A DNA stretch of 64,000 nt from positions 186,001 to 250,000 of the forward strand of contig NW_005200982.1 of assembly GCF_000372725.1 (NCBI RefSeq), read 5' to 3'. This document shows, piece by piece, positions 50,520 through 62,374 of this stretch; positions within the stretch are counted from its first letter, which is position 1, and every line of letters begins with the position of its first letter. Both the position numbers and the translations under genes were made by a program. This DNA comes from Emiliania huxleyi CCMP1516 (lineage: Eukaryota; Haptophyta; Isochrysidales; Noelaerhabdaceae). The notes beneath the pieces are model-generated. The model was not told where the DNA came from, did no database searches, and saw only the letters and a program-made list of their open reading frames with translations.

Positions 50520-50888
50520 TGAGGTGATCTGGTGATGGCGGAGGTTAATTAACGACCGCACTCCAAGTGCTCCAAGGGCGCGCCAGTCCCGTGCCCAGAC
50601 TACCCCAGTGAGCAATGTCATGAAAAAAGAATTCGCCGGTTGCAAACGGGACGTACCACGACACAGGCGGTCCACACAGCGACGAGCAGCTGACGTCCTC
50701 TTTACGATCGCTGTACACAAGGTCACTGTACGGGTCTACACGGTATCACCGCCGCGCGGACCGCGCGCCAAACGCCAACTCTCGCGAGGACTCGAGCGCA
50801 ACCCTTCCCTGTGCGGGGATTTGTAGAAGTTGGCCGTCATAGTCGTTGACGCGGCATCCTCTTGCGGCTCGTACTGGTTGCGTGCTTC
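50520..50888. other. intergenic, no gene seen
   Basis: Holds a partial GTGCCAG-family piece (cgcgccagtcccgtgcccag at 50579) and an AAAAAAGAATTC near 50624. No coding signal. Confidence 0.4.
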
Positions 50889-51150
50889 CTACTCTGCAGC
50901 CACGGCCGCAGCGGTAGGGCCCGCCGTCTCATCGGCCTTGAACTTGAGCAGCGCCTCGGTGATTGGTTTCTCAGCCGGCCAGCCGTATTTGCCGAACAGG
51001 TCTCGTTGATCGACGCGGACGAGCTCACGGCCGCCGCTGGAGATGGTCACGCGGATCGGGCGTTTTCTAATCTGCACAGCGTCCACCTGCGCGTCCGGGA
51101 AGACAGCCTTCACGAAGCGGGTGGCAGCCTCCGCCTCTTGGAAGCCGCCG
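50889..51150 (-). CDS. small Rdx/SelW-like protein (C-terminal exon)
   Basis: The minus-strand frame reads GFQEAEAATRFVKAVFPDAQ, VDAVQIRKRPIRVTISSGG, ELVRVDQRDLFGKYGWP, KPITEALLKFKADE and stops. The order (G-F/Y helix, F-P-x-A-x-V strand, P-x-x-V-x-V, GG, terminal helix) is that of Rdx-family thioredoxin-like proteins (SelW, SelT, SelH, MIEN1). The CxxC/CxxU loop should lie just upstream; there an in-frame TGA occurs (NNN-TGA-GAC-GGC near 51158), but no cysteine stands three residues before it, so a selenoprotein is not claimed. The N-terminal exon is not located. Confidence 0.4.
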
Positions 51151-51535
51151 TCTCAGTTGCCCAGGGAGATGATGGAGAGGGGGACGACACTGCTCGATCT
51201 ACCCTCTGGGGTCCCTCAGCAGCGTGCACCTCGATCCTGTACCGTGTTTGTTATGACCCCCCCCCCCCATGAACACACCAGTGAGGGAGGGCGAGACGAT
51301 CGAGGGGTCCCGTACCATGCGGAACTGACCCTATCCAGTGCTCAAGTGCTCAAACGGACACACCAAACAAGGGGTGGGAGAAGGACAGGGTCCCCACCTG
51401 CGCGAGCAGGATCTTCACCACCGATAAGCGGCAGGTTTCCGTATGGATGGCATCATGGGTGGGATTGCGGAACGTCAGAATTCTTTTTCTGGTCTGCTTT
51501 GCGAGTTTGCTGCCATTGAGTAGCGCTGCTTGAAA
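51151..51535. promoter_or_regulatory. intergenic with dispersed repeat and AATTCTTTTT motif
   Basis: At 51308-51352 the repeat cccgtaccatgcggaactga ... agtgctcaagtgctcaa recurs (35146, 54391 inverted). AATTCTTTTT lies at 51479-51488, about 48 nt before the ATG at 51536. Confidence 0.5.
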
Positions 51536-52644
51536 ATGGCCTCCTCCTCGACCACCGCCCTCGACGAGGGCATCCTCAAGCTCGTGTTTCTGCAAGAGGC
51601 GGCCACGGGCCGCAAGGCCGTCGTCCCGCTTGTCGAGGGCGTCGATTGGGAGGGCTTCCTTTGCAGAGTGCGTTCGCGGCTCGGTTTGCCCGAAGGGCAC
51701 GCGGTACAGGTGCGATGTCTCTCACACCGCCTACCCTGGCCGCTGGCCGCGCGCACGGCACTAGACGAGCGTGCGCACACGCGCGATGCCGCCGAGCATA
51801 GTGCCGCCGAGCAAAGCGCTCTTTGCTCGCCCTATGCCCGCGCCTATCCGCACCTCCGCCCTCCTCCACGCCACAGTTGCACGACCCAGGGCACGAGGCG
51901 GTCGACTCGATCGACACACTGCTCGAGATCGACGAGTCGACCACGCTGCGGATATCATTCCTCGCCGCCGCCGCCGCGCAGATGCCCGCCGCATCCTCCG
52001 CCGCAGCGACCCCCGCGACGCGCCGAGCCGCGCGCACGAGCGTGATTCCCGGCGACGCGGGCGGCGGCATTACCGACGCTTGCCGCGTCGAGATGCCCTC
52101 CAGTCCGGGCGGGATCGCCTGCGGCGCAAACGCCTCTGCCCCGCGCCTCCTCCCACAGCCCGCGGCTGCGAGCACAGGCGTGCTCGGGCCTTACGAGGAC
52201 GGGGACGGCGAGCTCAAGTACAAGAAGCGGCGCATCACCGCGCGCAGACTCGCCTCGCTTAAGGCGCGCGGCAGAGCGGGCGCCACACAGCCACGCCGAC
52301 CGACCACAGCACACACGCCGGACACACGCCGCCGCCCACCATGTCCCCTCGCCCACCGACGACCACACGCCGCCGAGCCGCGGGCAGCCCTCGCCACGCC
52401 GCTTCGCTGCCCGGGCAGCGCCCTCCCCACGCGAGAGGCGCCGCTGATGCGCCGCTACGAACTGCAGATGTGGTTTGGGGCGCTGCTCCTCGTCGGCGTC
52501 GTCGGCAGCCCTCTCGCGCTCTCTCTCGAGCTGCCGCTCCCCAACTCCGCGCCCCATAGCATCTCGGCTTTGCGCCGTAGGTCTCGCAATGCTGCGCATC
52601 GTCGTTGCGGGCTGAACTCGCGCGCTGCTGGCGCCCGACGGTGA
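51536..52644 (+). CDS. ubiquitin-like/PB1-like domain protein with C-terminal membrane helix
   Basis: Exon 1 (51536-51709) encodes ILKLVFLQEAATGRKAVVPL, WEGFLCRVRSRLGLPEGHAV, a ubiquitin- or PB1-like fold start. Exon 2 (51877-52263) continues in phase 0 with AVDSIDTLLEIDESTTLRIS, the end of such a domain, then a Ser/Ala/Pro-rich stretch and a basic KYKKRRITARR. The last exon (about 52468-52644) has one hydrophobic helix, WFGALLLVGVVGSPLALSL. The second intron uses a GC donor (52264), and its acceptor is uncertain between 52435 and 52467. About 246 aa in total. Function unknown; a tail-anchored adaptor is one reading. Confidence 0.6.
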
Positions 52645-52808
52645 TGAGAGGGGGAGAAGGCAGGCGTCATTTGAGGGTGCGAGGCCCTGAGGGTGAGGCC
52701 CCTGTGAGGACACCGCTTGGCTTTGCGTGTTCGACGCACGCGCGCTATTCTGCGTCGGTGTGAGAGCGCACTTGGAGGGGTTTGAGCGAACAGTTTTGGA
52801 GTGTGAGT

Positions 52809-53217
52809 CAGGTGGCGTTTATTTTTGCTTGGGGCGGCCCTCATGACGGGGTAGGTAGGGTAGGTCTGGGCCCTCCCGTCGGGTTTTTCCCTCTCTTCAC
52901 GCCGGAATTTTCACAGCAGAAAAAGAAATTTCCGCCCAAATCACGATGTCAACCCTCCCCAAGTCGTTGATCTGGTGCTTGTAGGGCTTGAGAGTGGCCT
53001 GCCATGTCACAAGAAGGACTGTGGTTGCAGGAGAGTACCACCAACCATCACTCTAGTTGGTATAGTACCCCACCTTCACCCATCGAGTGTTTTCTTTTTT
53101 AGTTTCCCATAAGTAAGGTAGGTAGGTAGGTAGGTAGGTAGGGGCACCGCAGGGACCGGTCAGGTTTTCCTGAATTTCATCATGAGGGCCGCCCCAAGCA
53201 AAAATAAACGCCACCTG
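52809..53217. mobile_element. complete MITE, 409 bp, 37-bp perfect terminal inverted repeats
   Basis: The left arm 52809-52845 starts caggtggcgtttatttttgc and ends ggccctcatg; the right arm 53181-53217 is its exact reverse complement. TGTGAGT flanks both ends (52802-52808 and 53218-53224), a 7-bp target duplication. The inside contains two taggn microsatellites (about 52850-52865 and 53115-53142) and no ORF. It appears intact and recent. Confidence 0.95.
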
Positions 53218-54571
53218 TGTGAGTGGGAAAATCGGGGGCGGCTCAGTCGTCTCCGCACAGTCACTGGACACTGCTGTGCGTGTGTGTGTCTCCGTGACTG
53301 TTGTGTGTGTGTGAGAGTGTGTGACGCTGACGGAGAGAGAGCGAGGAGACACAGAGTCAGAGACTCACATTCAGAGGACAGAGCGAGAGCGAGACTCACC
53401 TGAGGCTGAGCGAGCCAACACGCGTCCGCCGGACCGCCGCGCGCCGGCGTCCTCTCCCGAGTGTCGGGCCGACATGCACAGTTTCGGGGGCGGCAAACCC
53501 TGCCCGGTCCCTAGGACCCCAGGTAAGGCCCAGGTGTGGCCTAGGCGCTAGGGCATCAGAAGGGACCAAGAGGAGTCCAGTCTGAGCCATAGAGCCCATG
53601 TCTTTGCCCCCGAAGGTCGCGTTCGAATGCCTGGAACGGACGTTACAGTGTGGTGTCCGGCCGGCGCGATCACCGAGCTGTGACGCTCAGGGAAGCCCGA
53701 TCAGGTGGTGGTTTCTTTTTGCCCAGGCGAGGGCTGGCCTACGACCCATTTACTGGATCAGCTGAGCAAGGTTTGGGGAGAATCATATATTAGGAATAGG
53801 ATCTTCAGATATTTTGACGGATGACCGAAATCACCCCAAGCCTATATGCACCCATGTTTGCTGCCTATATGCATTGGCAGGGTTAGACGTCGCGCGAATG
53901 CAAGTCCATGCGTGTGGTGGTGGTGGTAGAGTATCGCCTGAGTGTGACGAGGCTACCTTTGGCGAACTTGTACGATAACCAATCGAAATGGTCGTCACGA
54001 CCAACAATAGCATAGGGGGGAAAGCCAAACCCTGGGCGCTGGCCTGAGGCCTGGTTAGGACCTCGGGCGAGCGCACCCAACCCCACAACAGAGACAACCC
54101 ACACAACACACAGTGGGTGGGCAAGAAACCATCACAGGGCGGGCGGGTGGGGAAACGCGCAGCGAGGGAGACTCTCTCCCTCAGACAGCTGGACTGCGCC
54201 TTGGCCCCGAGGACGCGCGTAGACTTTGCGCGTGTCAAGGAGCTTGGAATTAAAGCAAGCGGCGACTTGATCCTACCCACGGAACGTCGCCGCAAAGCAT
54301 TTTATAATCCTGCGTTCGCATTTGGGCGGCCATCGCAACACTCCCTAGCTCAACTGTCGACCCTAACGGGTCGCCAGCCGATCGGCATATCGCACTTGAG
54401 CACTTGAGCACTGGATAGGGTCGATTCCGCATATGGTACGGGACCCGCCTATCGCCTTTATCTCTCAGGGCAGCAAACTTCAAACACAGCGTGCATCAGC
54501 GCTGCTGATGTCGCATTGGCGCTATGTGCTACGCATTACGTACCCGTATTATGCGAGACAAGGGAAGGAGA
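53218..54571. other. intergenic, no gene seen
   Basis: No supported gene over about 1.3 kb. At 54391-54450 the inverted copy of the cgtaccatgcggaatcgacc repeat occurs. Confidence 0.4.
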
Positions 54572-54687
54572 AGGATTTTGCGGAGATCAGCAAGGATGTA
54601 CGAAGAGATTAGTAGCAGCAGGGACCCAAGGGACAACGTGGACGACGGCAAGTGCTAGTCCCCCATCGGGAGGACGACCCCGGCTAG
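54572..54687 (+). repeat. copy 2 of the 10683-10803 repeat
   Basis: High identity to 10683-10803 and same orientation; it ends within 5 bases of the likely acceptor of the sulfatase fragment. Confidence 0.75.
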
Positions 54688-54696
54688 GACGCGCCA

Positions 54697-56175
54697 GACG
54701 TGAAGGACATGCCGACGGCGCTTCGGGACGCAGGCTATACGACCATCTCCAATGGCAAGATCTACCACAGCAGTGCCGACAATGTGCACTCCTGGGACGA
54801 GGTGTGTGGCCATGACGGAGGCTCCATAGCGGGATATGCCTGCGACTACAGGACTCGACCGGGGTCGATGTGCTGCGTCTGGCCTCATGGCATGTCTTCC
54901 GGGAGGTCATCTACGCAGAACCTATCCTCTGCGAAGGGGCACACGAAGTGCCCAGACGACGCCACCTGCCAGGAGCACGATTGGGAGAACGAGCTGGACT
55001 TTAGTCGGACGGAGAAGTTCGTCAAGTGGATGGAGGCAATCGAGCAGGCGAAGCTCGCCAAGGAGCCGGACGCCTCGAGCAAGTGCTTTGGTTGCGGTTG
55101 GCCCGCCTGGTCGGGGGTCGATGCGGATGATCACGGCTTTTTCACGCGAGGGCTGCCTGACGGCAAGATGACGCGTAAGGTCATCGAAGACCTGCGGACA
55201 GCAAAAGCAAAAGGGACGCCCCACTTCATCACCTGTGGCTTTGTCCGGCCGCACCTGCCCTTCGCTGCGCCCTACTCGTACTGGGGGATGTACAATCGGG
55301 ACGACCTCCCAATCGCGACCAATCCATGGAATGCGGAGGGCGCGACGGCACGGGCGCTGCACTACCGGGAGTTGGGTGTGTACAACCTTGGGACGGTCCC
55401 CGTCTCGGAAGTCTCCACAGGAGAAAGGATGCCGGAGTACAAACCGGCCCCACAAGGCCCCGACGGCCCGGCCTTGTACAGCTCCGAGTGGAACGGGGCA
55501 GCAGAGCCTCCGAAGCCCAACCTCGCCCGCGACGTGGTCTCCCGCTCGCTGGTACACGGCTACTACGCCGCCACCTCGTACGTGGACGGGCTCGTCGGCC
55601 TCGTGTTGGACGAGCTCAAGGCGCTCGACATGTACAGTGAGACGGTAATACTCTTCAACAGCGACCACGGCTACCACCTGGGCGAGCATGGCACCTTTTG
55701 CAAGCACTCGCTCTACGAGCTCGCCCTCCGCGTCCCACTCATCGTCAAGGCGCCCGGCTTTAGCGCGTCGCGCGTGCCCGCGCTCGTCGAGAACCTCGAC
55801 ATCTTCCCCACGCTGCTCGACCTCGCCGGAATCCCAGCCCTGCCGCACTTGCAGGGAAAGAGCCTCGTGCCGCTTCTGCGATCGCCCGACGCCTTCCACA
55901 AGGAGGCGGTATATGCTCGCTACCGCGACGGCGACACGGTGCGCTTCCGCAGCTCCGCGCTAAGCGAGTACTGCCAGGGCAACTGCTGGAGCGCAGACAG
56001 TTGCACCAAATCTTGCGCCCGACAAAGGGAGCAGGACAGCATGTTTTACGACCACGCTGTCGACCCCGACGAGAACCTCAACAGGTTTAGCACGACTGGG
56101 AGCTATGCAGCGCTCATCTCAAACATGTCAGCGGCCCTCGCCCGACATCGGGCTACGAGGATGCTAAACGAATAG
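54697..56175 (+). pseudogene. iduronate-2-sulfatase-like protein lacking its catalytic N-terminus
   Basis: About 490 codons match the latter four fifths of an iduronate-2-sulfatase-type enzyme: MPTALRDAGYTTISNGKIYH, THFITCGFVRPHLPF-like TPHFITCGFVRPHLPF, YYAATSYVDGLVGLVLDEL, ILFNSDHGYHLGEHGTFCKH (metal-binding and catalytic His/Lys), LRVPLIVKAPG and NLDIFPTLLDLAG. The N-terminal part with the C-x-P-S-R formylglycine motif and the first metal-binding DD is absent. Upstream lies a dispersed repeat instead, so the gene is 5'-truncated or its first exons are elsewhere. An acceptor ccag at 54689-54692 could start this as an internal exon. The C-terminus is complete. Confidence 0.75.
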
Positions 56176-56585
56176 CTGCCTGCTTTCCGCCTTGTTCCCA
56201 GATCCGGCCGGGATGGCCCTTGGCCGGGGGCGCGGGGTGGACTCATCTCGGAAGCGCGGGGTGCGGGGAGGGCTGGTGGCCGCTCTCTCGCGCCCGCTCA
56301 GCGCTCTCTCCCCCCCGGCCCCCGCGCGCCGGCCGCGCCGCCCATAGCCATACCCCGACATACGTACTCCCACCGCGGGACAGTCGGCGTTCGGAGGACT
56401 CTAATCTCTATTGTACAACATCGCCATAACGCGGCTTTACGGTTAGGGAGCGCCTGAGCGCCGCCGTGGGTGACACCAACTTGCGACTGTCCGGCTATGT
56501 ACTGACGTACTGGTACTCGCGTACCTCTGACGCATTGTAGTCGTCTGGCGAGACGGCCGTCAGGACTAACGTTCACGATGTGCTT
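56176..56585. other. convergent intergenic region
   Basis: Between the 3' ends of the sulfatase-like and MscL genes. No element recognised. Confidence 0.4.
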
Positions 56586-57787
56586 CTACAGATGCAGCAA
56601 ACTCTGCTGCTCGTCGTCGTCGTCGGCCGGCTGCCCCGCCCTCGCGCCCCCTTGCCGACACAGAGTGTAGAGCATCTCGCCCGTCGGCAGCGGCGCGGCC
56701 GCCGCGACGGCAAAGCCATGCTGGAGGAGCACTGTCAGTGCCTCGTGTACCTATGGCGGCTCGGCCCCGAGGGTTGACGACGCTCGAGCGCGGCGGTCGG
56801 GCAGGGCGCCAGGGCGCGCAACCGCGAGAGGAGGGTCGGCGCTGGCCAGCCGCTCTGGGAGCCCCTCGCCCTACATGGTGACGCCGCGTGGTCATTCGGG
56901 CGACGGCAGGCCCTCGCGGCGTCTCCTCCCCTCCTCCCTCGGCGCGCGCCTGCACCTCGGCGACCGCCCGCCCGCCGCCCGCCGTCCAAAGCATCGCCGC
57001 GAGAGCGTCGCCAGCCTCCGCTCGGCCGAGCGGGCCTCTCCCTCGCTGCCGCGGCAACGAGTGCGGCGGCGAGGCGCCCGCCGCCGCGGACGACGAGCCT
57101 CGCTCGGCGAGCCGCTTGGCCAGCCTCTCGGCGAGCCGCTCCGCCTTGGCCTTGCGCGCCGACTTGCGGAGCCAGAAGAAGAGCCAGTACGTGGTCACCA
57201 TGACGATGATGAAGGAGAGGACCGCCTCCCAGAGGAGGCGGTACTTGATGACGATGGCGCCGTCCAGGTCGGCCTGCGGGGGCGGTGGGGCGCTGCGGTG
57301 TGGGGCGTGCCCCGACGGCGAGGAGGCGCGGAGCGGCTGCTCTCCGCGCCTCTGCGGCAGACGAGTAGCCCACGCCGTCCTGCCAGTTGTCGCCGTGCAC
57401 AAGGAGCACAAAGCCGGCGCCGAGGTCGAGCCGCCAGCAGCACGTGGTGAGGCCGGGGAGCGAGTTGAAGAGGGGCGCCACGGCGTCGGCCGAGAGCGAC
57501 TTGATGAGCTCCCAGAACGCCTCTCCAAAGATGACCGCCGCGGCGAGTTCGAGCGTGGCCTCCCTGGTGAGCATGTCGCGGACGCCGGCGCACGTTCGGC
57601 AGGCGCAGCAGAGCGTGGCGCGCGCTGTGGCGCGCGCTCTGGTGGAGCGCGTGGCGGCCTGGCGGACGTGCTGCAGCCGGCGGCCCAGCCGCGAGCTGCT
57701 CGGCTCGGCGATCGGCGGCGGCGACTCGGCCTTTGCCGACGCGGCCCCGACCGCGAGGCTCTGGTCGCTGCTCCTCGCCGCGGCCAT
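56586..57787 (-). CDS. MscL-type mechanosensitive channel
   Basis: Exon 1 (57787-57350, 146 codons) has a Ser/Arg-rich N-terminus that may be a targeting peptide, then LTREATLELAAAVIFGEAFW, ELIKSLSADAVAPLFNSLPG, the MscL TM1 with its L-A-x-x-V-I-x-G-x-A-F signature. Exon 2 (from 57273) continues in phase 0 through a GC-AG intron with AIVIKYRLLWEAVLSFIIVM, VTTYWLFFWLRKSARKAKAE, the TM2 and basic end. A last exon (56750-56586) reads HEALTVLLQHGFAVAAAAPL and ends DDDDEQQSLLHL. The part between exon 2 and the last exon is not resolved. MscL opens under membrane tension to release solutes; plastid or mitochondrial location is inferred from the extension. Confidence 0.7.
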
Positions 57788-58665
57788 GGGAGCGAGAGCC
57801 AAGGGACGGAGGCCTTGGCAGGCAAGGCGCCCGCCCAGCCAGCGGCCCGCGAAAAGAATTTTGTGCGCATCCCTCCCTTGGGTTGTCTGTTTTCTTTCTT
57901 CCTTTTTTTCCCAGTGCCGTTCTCCCATCCCTCCCTTGGGGTGTCTGTTTTCTTTCTTTCTTTTACATGTACCTCCCAGAAAGAAGCCGCGAGAGCAAGG
58001 GAGCGGCAGGCGGCGGCGGCGTCGCAGGACGAGGCAGAGGGAGGAGGGCGACGCGGCAGAGGAAGAAGCCGTGCAAGCCCCGCAGAGGTGCGGGCGAGAG
58101 GGCGGCCCGAGCCCGAAAGGGCCCGCCCTCGACCTTGAAACTATGGACCGGGACACGCTGTGGTTCAGACGAGAGTGGTTTGGTATTGCTAAAAATCTCT
58201 CTCTCAAGTACAAGCACAAGGGCGACCTTCTCCAGTCGTCAACGCGCCCGGCGGCTCCGGCAAGACTTCCCCGGCATGCTGCTTGCTGGAGGCGTATTGT
58301 GTCGTGCGAGGGAGTTTCGTTGTAAAATTCTTTTTGCAGAAGCAGCGTATCTCAGTCGTTCTTCACACGGCAATCGCAGAGCAGGTTGTGAATGAGCTTG
58401 CCTGTGGCGGGGGTGGGCGGGTGCACGGAGCTAAGTGCCTCGCCACTCTCGCAGGAGTCGCTTAGGCGGCTCCCGTGGTGTACCTGTGTTAGTGCCAGTG
58501 CGAGCCAGTCCCGTGCCCCGTAAAAGAAAGAAAACGGACAACCCAAGGGAGGGATGGGAGGCCCGTGCCCCGTGTTGTGCTTCGCATTGGAGTAAAATTC
58601 TTTTTCAAACAGAGCGCCCACAGCAGCGGCGCCGCAAAAGCAGCACAGCTCCCCTTCCTTCCTCG
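57788..58665. repeat. repeat-rich divergent promoter region between MscL and Rab11
   Basis: Contains two CCCTCCCTTGGGTTG units (57868-57963), the 49611-like segment (57975-58060), repeat halves ending in gtaaaattctttttgc (58290-58336), the GTGCCAGTGCG unit (58464-58519), an inverted CCCTCCCTTGGG unit (58524-58556) and ggagtaaaattctttttcaa (58589-58608) just before Rab11. AAAAGAATTTT at 57852 faces MscL. Confidence 0.8.
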
Positions 58666-59654
<989 letters not shown>

Positions 59655-60242
59655 CCGCTGCCGGCGTTCCGGGGGAGAGCGCGCAACGGGCGCCGGTGGC
59701 GCGGCGCCGGGCAAAAGTGGGCAGGCGCCCAGCCGCACAGCGCCTGGCGGCCGCCGCCCGGCCACTAGCATGCGATTGTGCGTCAGTGAGAAACTGTGTT
59801 CTTTTACGTGTGTGCGCCCCCCGCCGCGCGGGGCAGCGCCCAGTCCGCAGTCGAGAGAGGGGGAGCGCGCGCCGCGCGCGGGTCGCCGGGTGCGCGCGTC
59901 ACCGTCAGCCGTCACCCCCGGGAAATCGTCCTTTGGCGTGTGCCCGATCTTACGTCTCGGAGTCGCTATCTGAACTCGAAAAGGAACATACGACCTCTCC
60001 CTCGCGCGCCCCCCCTGCAGCTCCAGCTGCACTCCACTCGTGGCACTGCGACCGCCCCGGGCCGGCGGGCCCCGCGGCCTATAATAGCCGCTGCCGGCGC
60101 GCAACATCCACGCTCCACGGACCACGCTCCCCACGCCCGGGTCGCTCTACTGACTACTGCGGTTGCATACACTCTCTCTGGGCTCTCTCTCGCCCGCGCG
60201 CTCGAGCCAAGATAAAATGTCTGAGGAGACTCATGCCACAGT
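59655..60242. other. intergenic, no gene seen
   Basis: Convergent with the CFAP298 gene. No element recognised. Confidence 0.4.
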
Positions 60243-61201
60243 TTAGCGTGGTCCACCCGCGCGCCAGCTGATGTTGCCGATGCCCGTGAAGGCCGACTTG
60301 AGCGCCTTTGGGTCCGCCCACGACGAGTGGAGGTACGCGTCCTCGTCCTCGGCGGCGAGCCGCTCCGCCTCTTGCTGCTTCTTGTGGTAAAACGCGATCA
60401 TCGCCTGCTGCTCCGCCTCCGAGACGGCGGGCTCGCGCTGCGGCGCGCCCGCCCCCTTCTTCTGCAGCTTGGCCACCACCTTCGTCTTCTCGTTCCGGCC
60501 GACGTAGTCGGAGAGCAGCTTCTCGCGTTGCATCTCCTTGCTGCAGCACCACAGGCAGGTGGCGTCGGCGTCGAGGTGCTGCAGCTGGGCGGCGCCCTCG
60601 AGCGCGTCGCGGTCCTCGAGGATCTGCCGCACCGGGTCGTAGTCGGGGAGCCCCATCGGCCACGCGATCATCACAGCTCCCTTGATGTTTTGCACCGCCT
60701 CCTCGAGCGCCGCTGCCGTCGCCGGCACCTATGGAGAAGCGGCGTGCGCGCGTCCCGACCAGCCGGCGGCCGTCTGCAGGGGTGTGCCCTCCGCCGCACC
60801 TTCATCGCCACCTGCCGCTCCGACAGCAGCGCCTGCGCGTCATCAACTGTTCGCGTCAGCACCTGCGCAATCTCTGGCGGCGGCGCGTTGCCCGTCCGCC
60901 GCTCCGTCGGGTCTGGACAGTAGTGCTCGTTGCGCGCTGGTGGTGGACGCGGTGCGGTGGCGCCGCTGGCCACGTCGTAGTCCTCGAGCAACGGCGTCGA
61001 GTCGTCGAGGCCCTGCTGCTCTGGCGGCTTTGACGGCCCGTGCGCTGCGAGCGCCGAGGCGGCCTCAGCCAGCCGGAGCACCCGCTGACGGAGGTTGTGG
61101 ATTGCGATGAGGTCGCGCAACACGACGTCGACCTCCGCGGAGCAGACCGTCTCGTAGAGGAAGGTGTCCTTCTCGCTGCGCTTGACTTGGAGCACGACCA
61201 T
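60243..61201 (-). CDS. CFAP298: CFAP298 (C21orf59/Kurly) cilia and flagella protein
   Basis: Two exons (61201-60800 and 60728-60243) joined in phase 0 give 295 aa, close to the human length. The start VVLQVKRSEKDTFLYET matches the ubiquitin-like N-terminus. Later blocks are HGPSKPPEQQGLDD, GAVMIAWPMGLPDYDPVRQI, LLSDYVGRNEKTKVVAKLQK, GAGAPQREPAVSEAEQQAM, YHKKQQEAERLAAEDEDAYL and SSWADPKALKSAFTGIGNIS. CFAP298 acts in cytoplasmic assembly of axonemal dyneins, so the organism is expected to make motile flagella at some stage. Confidence 0.93.
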
Positions 61202-61799
61202 GGCCGTGTGGCGTTGGGAGCGGCTGTTCAGGGTCAGTTTTTTTTCTGTGTGGCGCTCGTGCGCGCGCTGGGGGGGGCGACAGGGAGGATGTGGCCCTGA
61301 GTTATGTGTACGCCGACTCAGGGTGTGTGGCAGCCAGATAGCTGTGTGTCTTGTGAGCCTGTTTGTGTCTGTGTGTCGCTCGTGCGTGTCGTCATCATCT
61401 GTCCAGCGTCCACCCATACCGCGTTGGTGTCCAGTCCGAGCCTGGCTGTTCTTCACCTTTCTACCTACCTACCTGCGCGCGTCCACCGCGTTGGTGTCCA
61501 GTCCGAGCCTGGCTGTTCTTCACCTTCCTACCTGAGAGAGAGATTTTAGAAAACCATTTCTTTCCTACCTGTGATCTGTGAGGGTCCGCCCGCCTTCCTA
61601 CCTAACCTAAGAGAGAAAGCGGATACGAAACAAGAACACAACGCGCTCTATCACATGACAAGCGATCCCACGCTATTGTGGGGACTACGTACGTGACAAA
61701 GATGTAAATTGAACTCGGGGGCACGGGACGCGGCACAAACGGGGCACAAACGCCAGCCAGGCTACAAAGACGGGGAGGCACGTAGTGACGCAGGGGAGT
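61202..61799. repeat. dispersed repeats
   Basis: 61395-61540 holds two copies of ggtgtccagtccgagcctgg...ttcacctt(t/c)ctacct, the inverse of 20249-20330. At 61707-61743 gaactcgggggcacgggacg and gcggcacaaacgggg recur from 25425-25465. Confidence 0.8.
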
Positions 61800-62052
61800 C
61801 TAGGCGACGGCGGCGTCCTCCGACGCCGCGGCGAGCCTGAGCTCGGTCGCAATCTCTTCCGCCGCCGCGAGCTGCAGCGCGACTGACATGCGCTGGGCCT
61901 GCAGCGACAGCCACGTGCCACGACCGCGTCGACCAGGTCGCCTCGTCCTCGTGCTGCCGCTTCGAGAGCTTGTTGCGCACCTTGTCCTTCATCTGGTAGA
62001 ACAGCCGTTTGACCGCGTTGCACCACCCGCCGAAGGTTTCGAACAGGTACAT
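61800..62052 (-). CDS. unknown protein, 3' exons
   Basis: An acceptor at 62053-62054 opens the frame LFETFGGWCNAVKRLFYQMK, DKVRNKLSKRQHEDEATW. In another frame the gene appears to end with LSLQAQRMSVALQLAAAEEI, ATELRLAAASEDAAVA and a stop at 61800, so an intron between about 61940 and 61905 is likely. Basic, helical, no recognised family. Upstream exons would overlap the region of the aminopeptidase gene or the GA repeat. Confidence 0.35.
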
Positions 62053-62127
62053 CTGATCAAACAACAAGTTGTTGGTTAATAAAAATCTCTCTCTCTCTCT
62101 CTCTCCAAACAACAAGGGTGGAGACTG

Positions 62128-62334
<207 letters not shown>

Positions 62335-62374
62335 AGGTCTTTCGCAGCATCTTCGCTTGGGATCCGCTCCCGCC

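Noticed and set aside
51150..51170. Selenocysteine codon in the Rdx-like gene
   Set aside because: Kept only as a low-interest finding; no CxxU spacing and no SECIS element could be verified by eye.
53600..53640. tRNA-like gcgttcgaatgcc
   Set aside because: Only a B-box-like word; the upstream sequence gives no D arm or anticodon stem.
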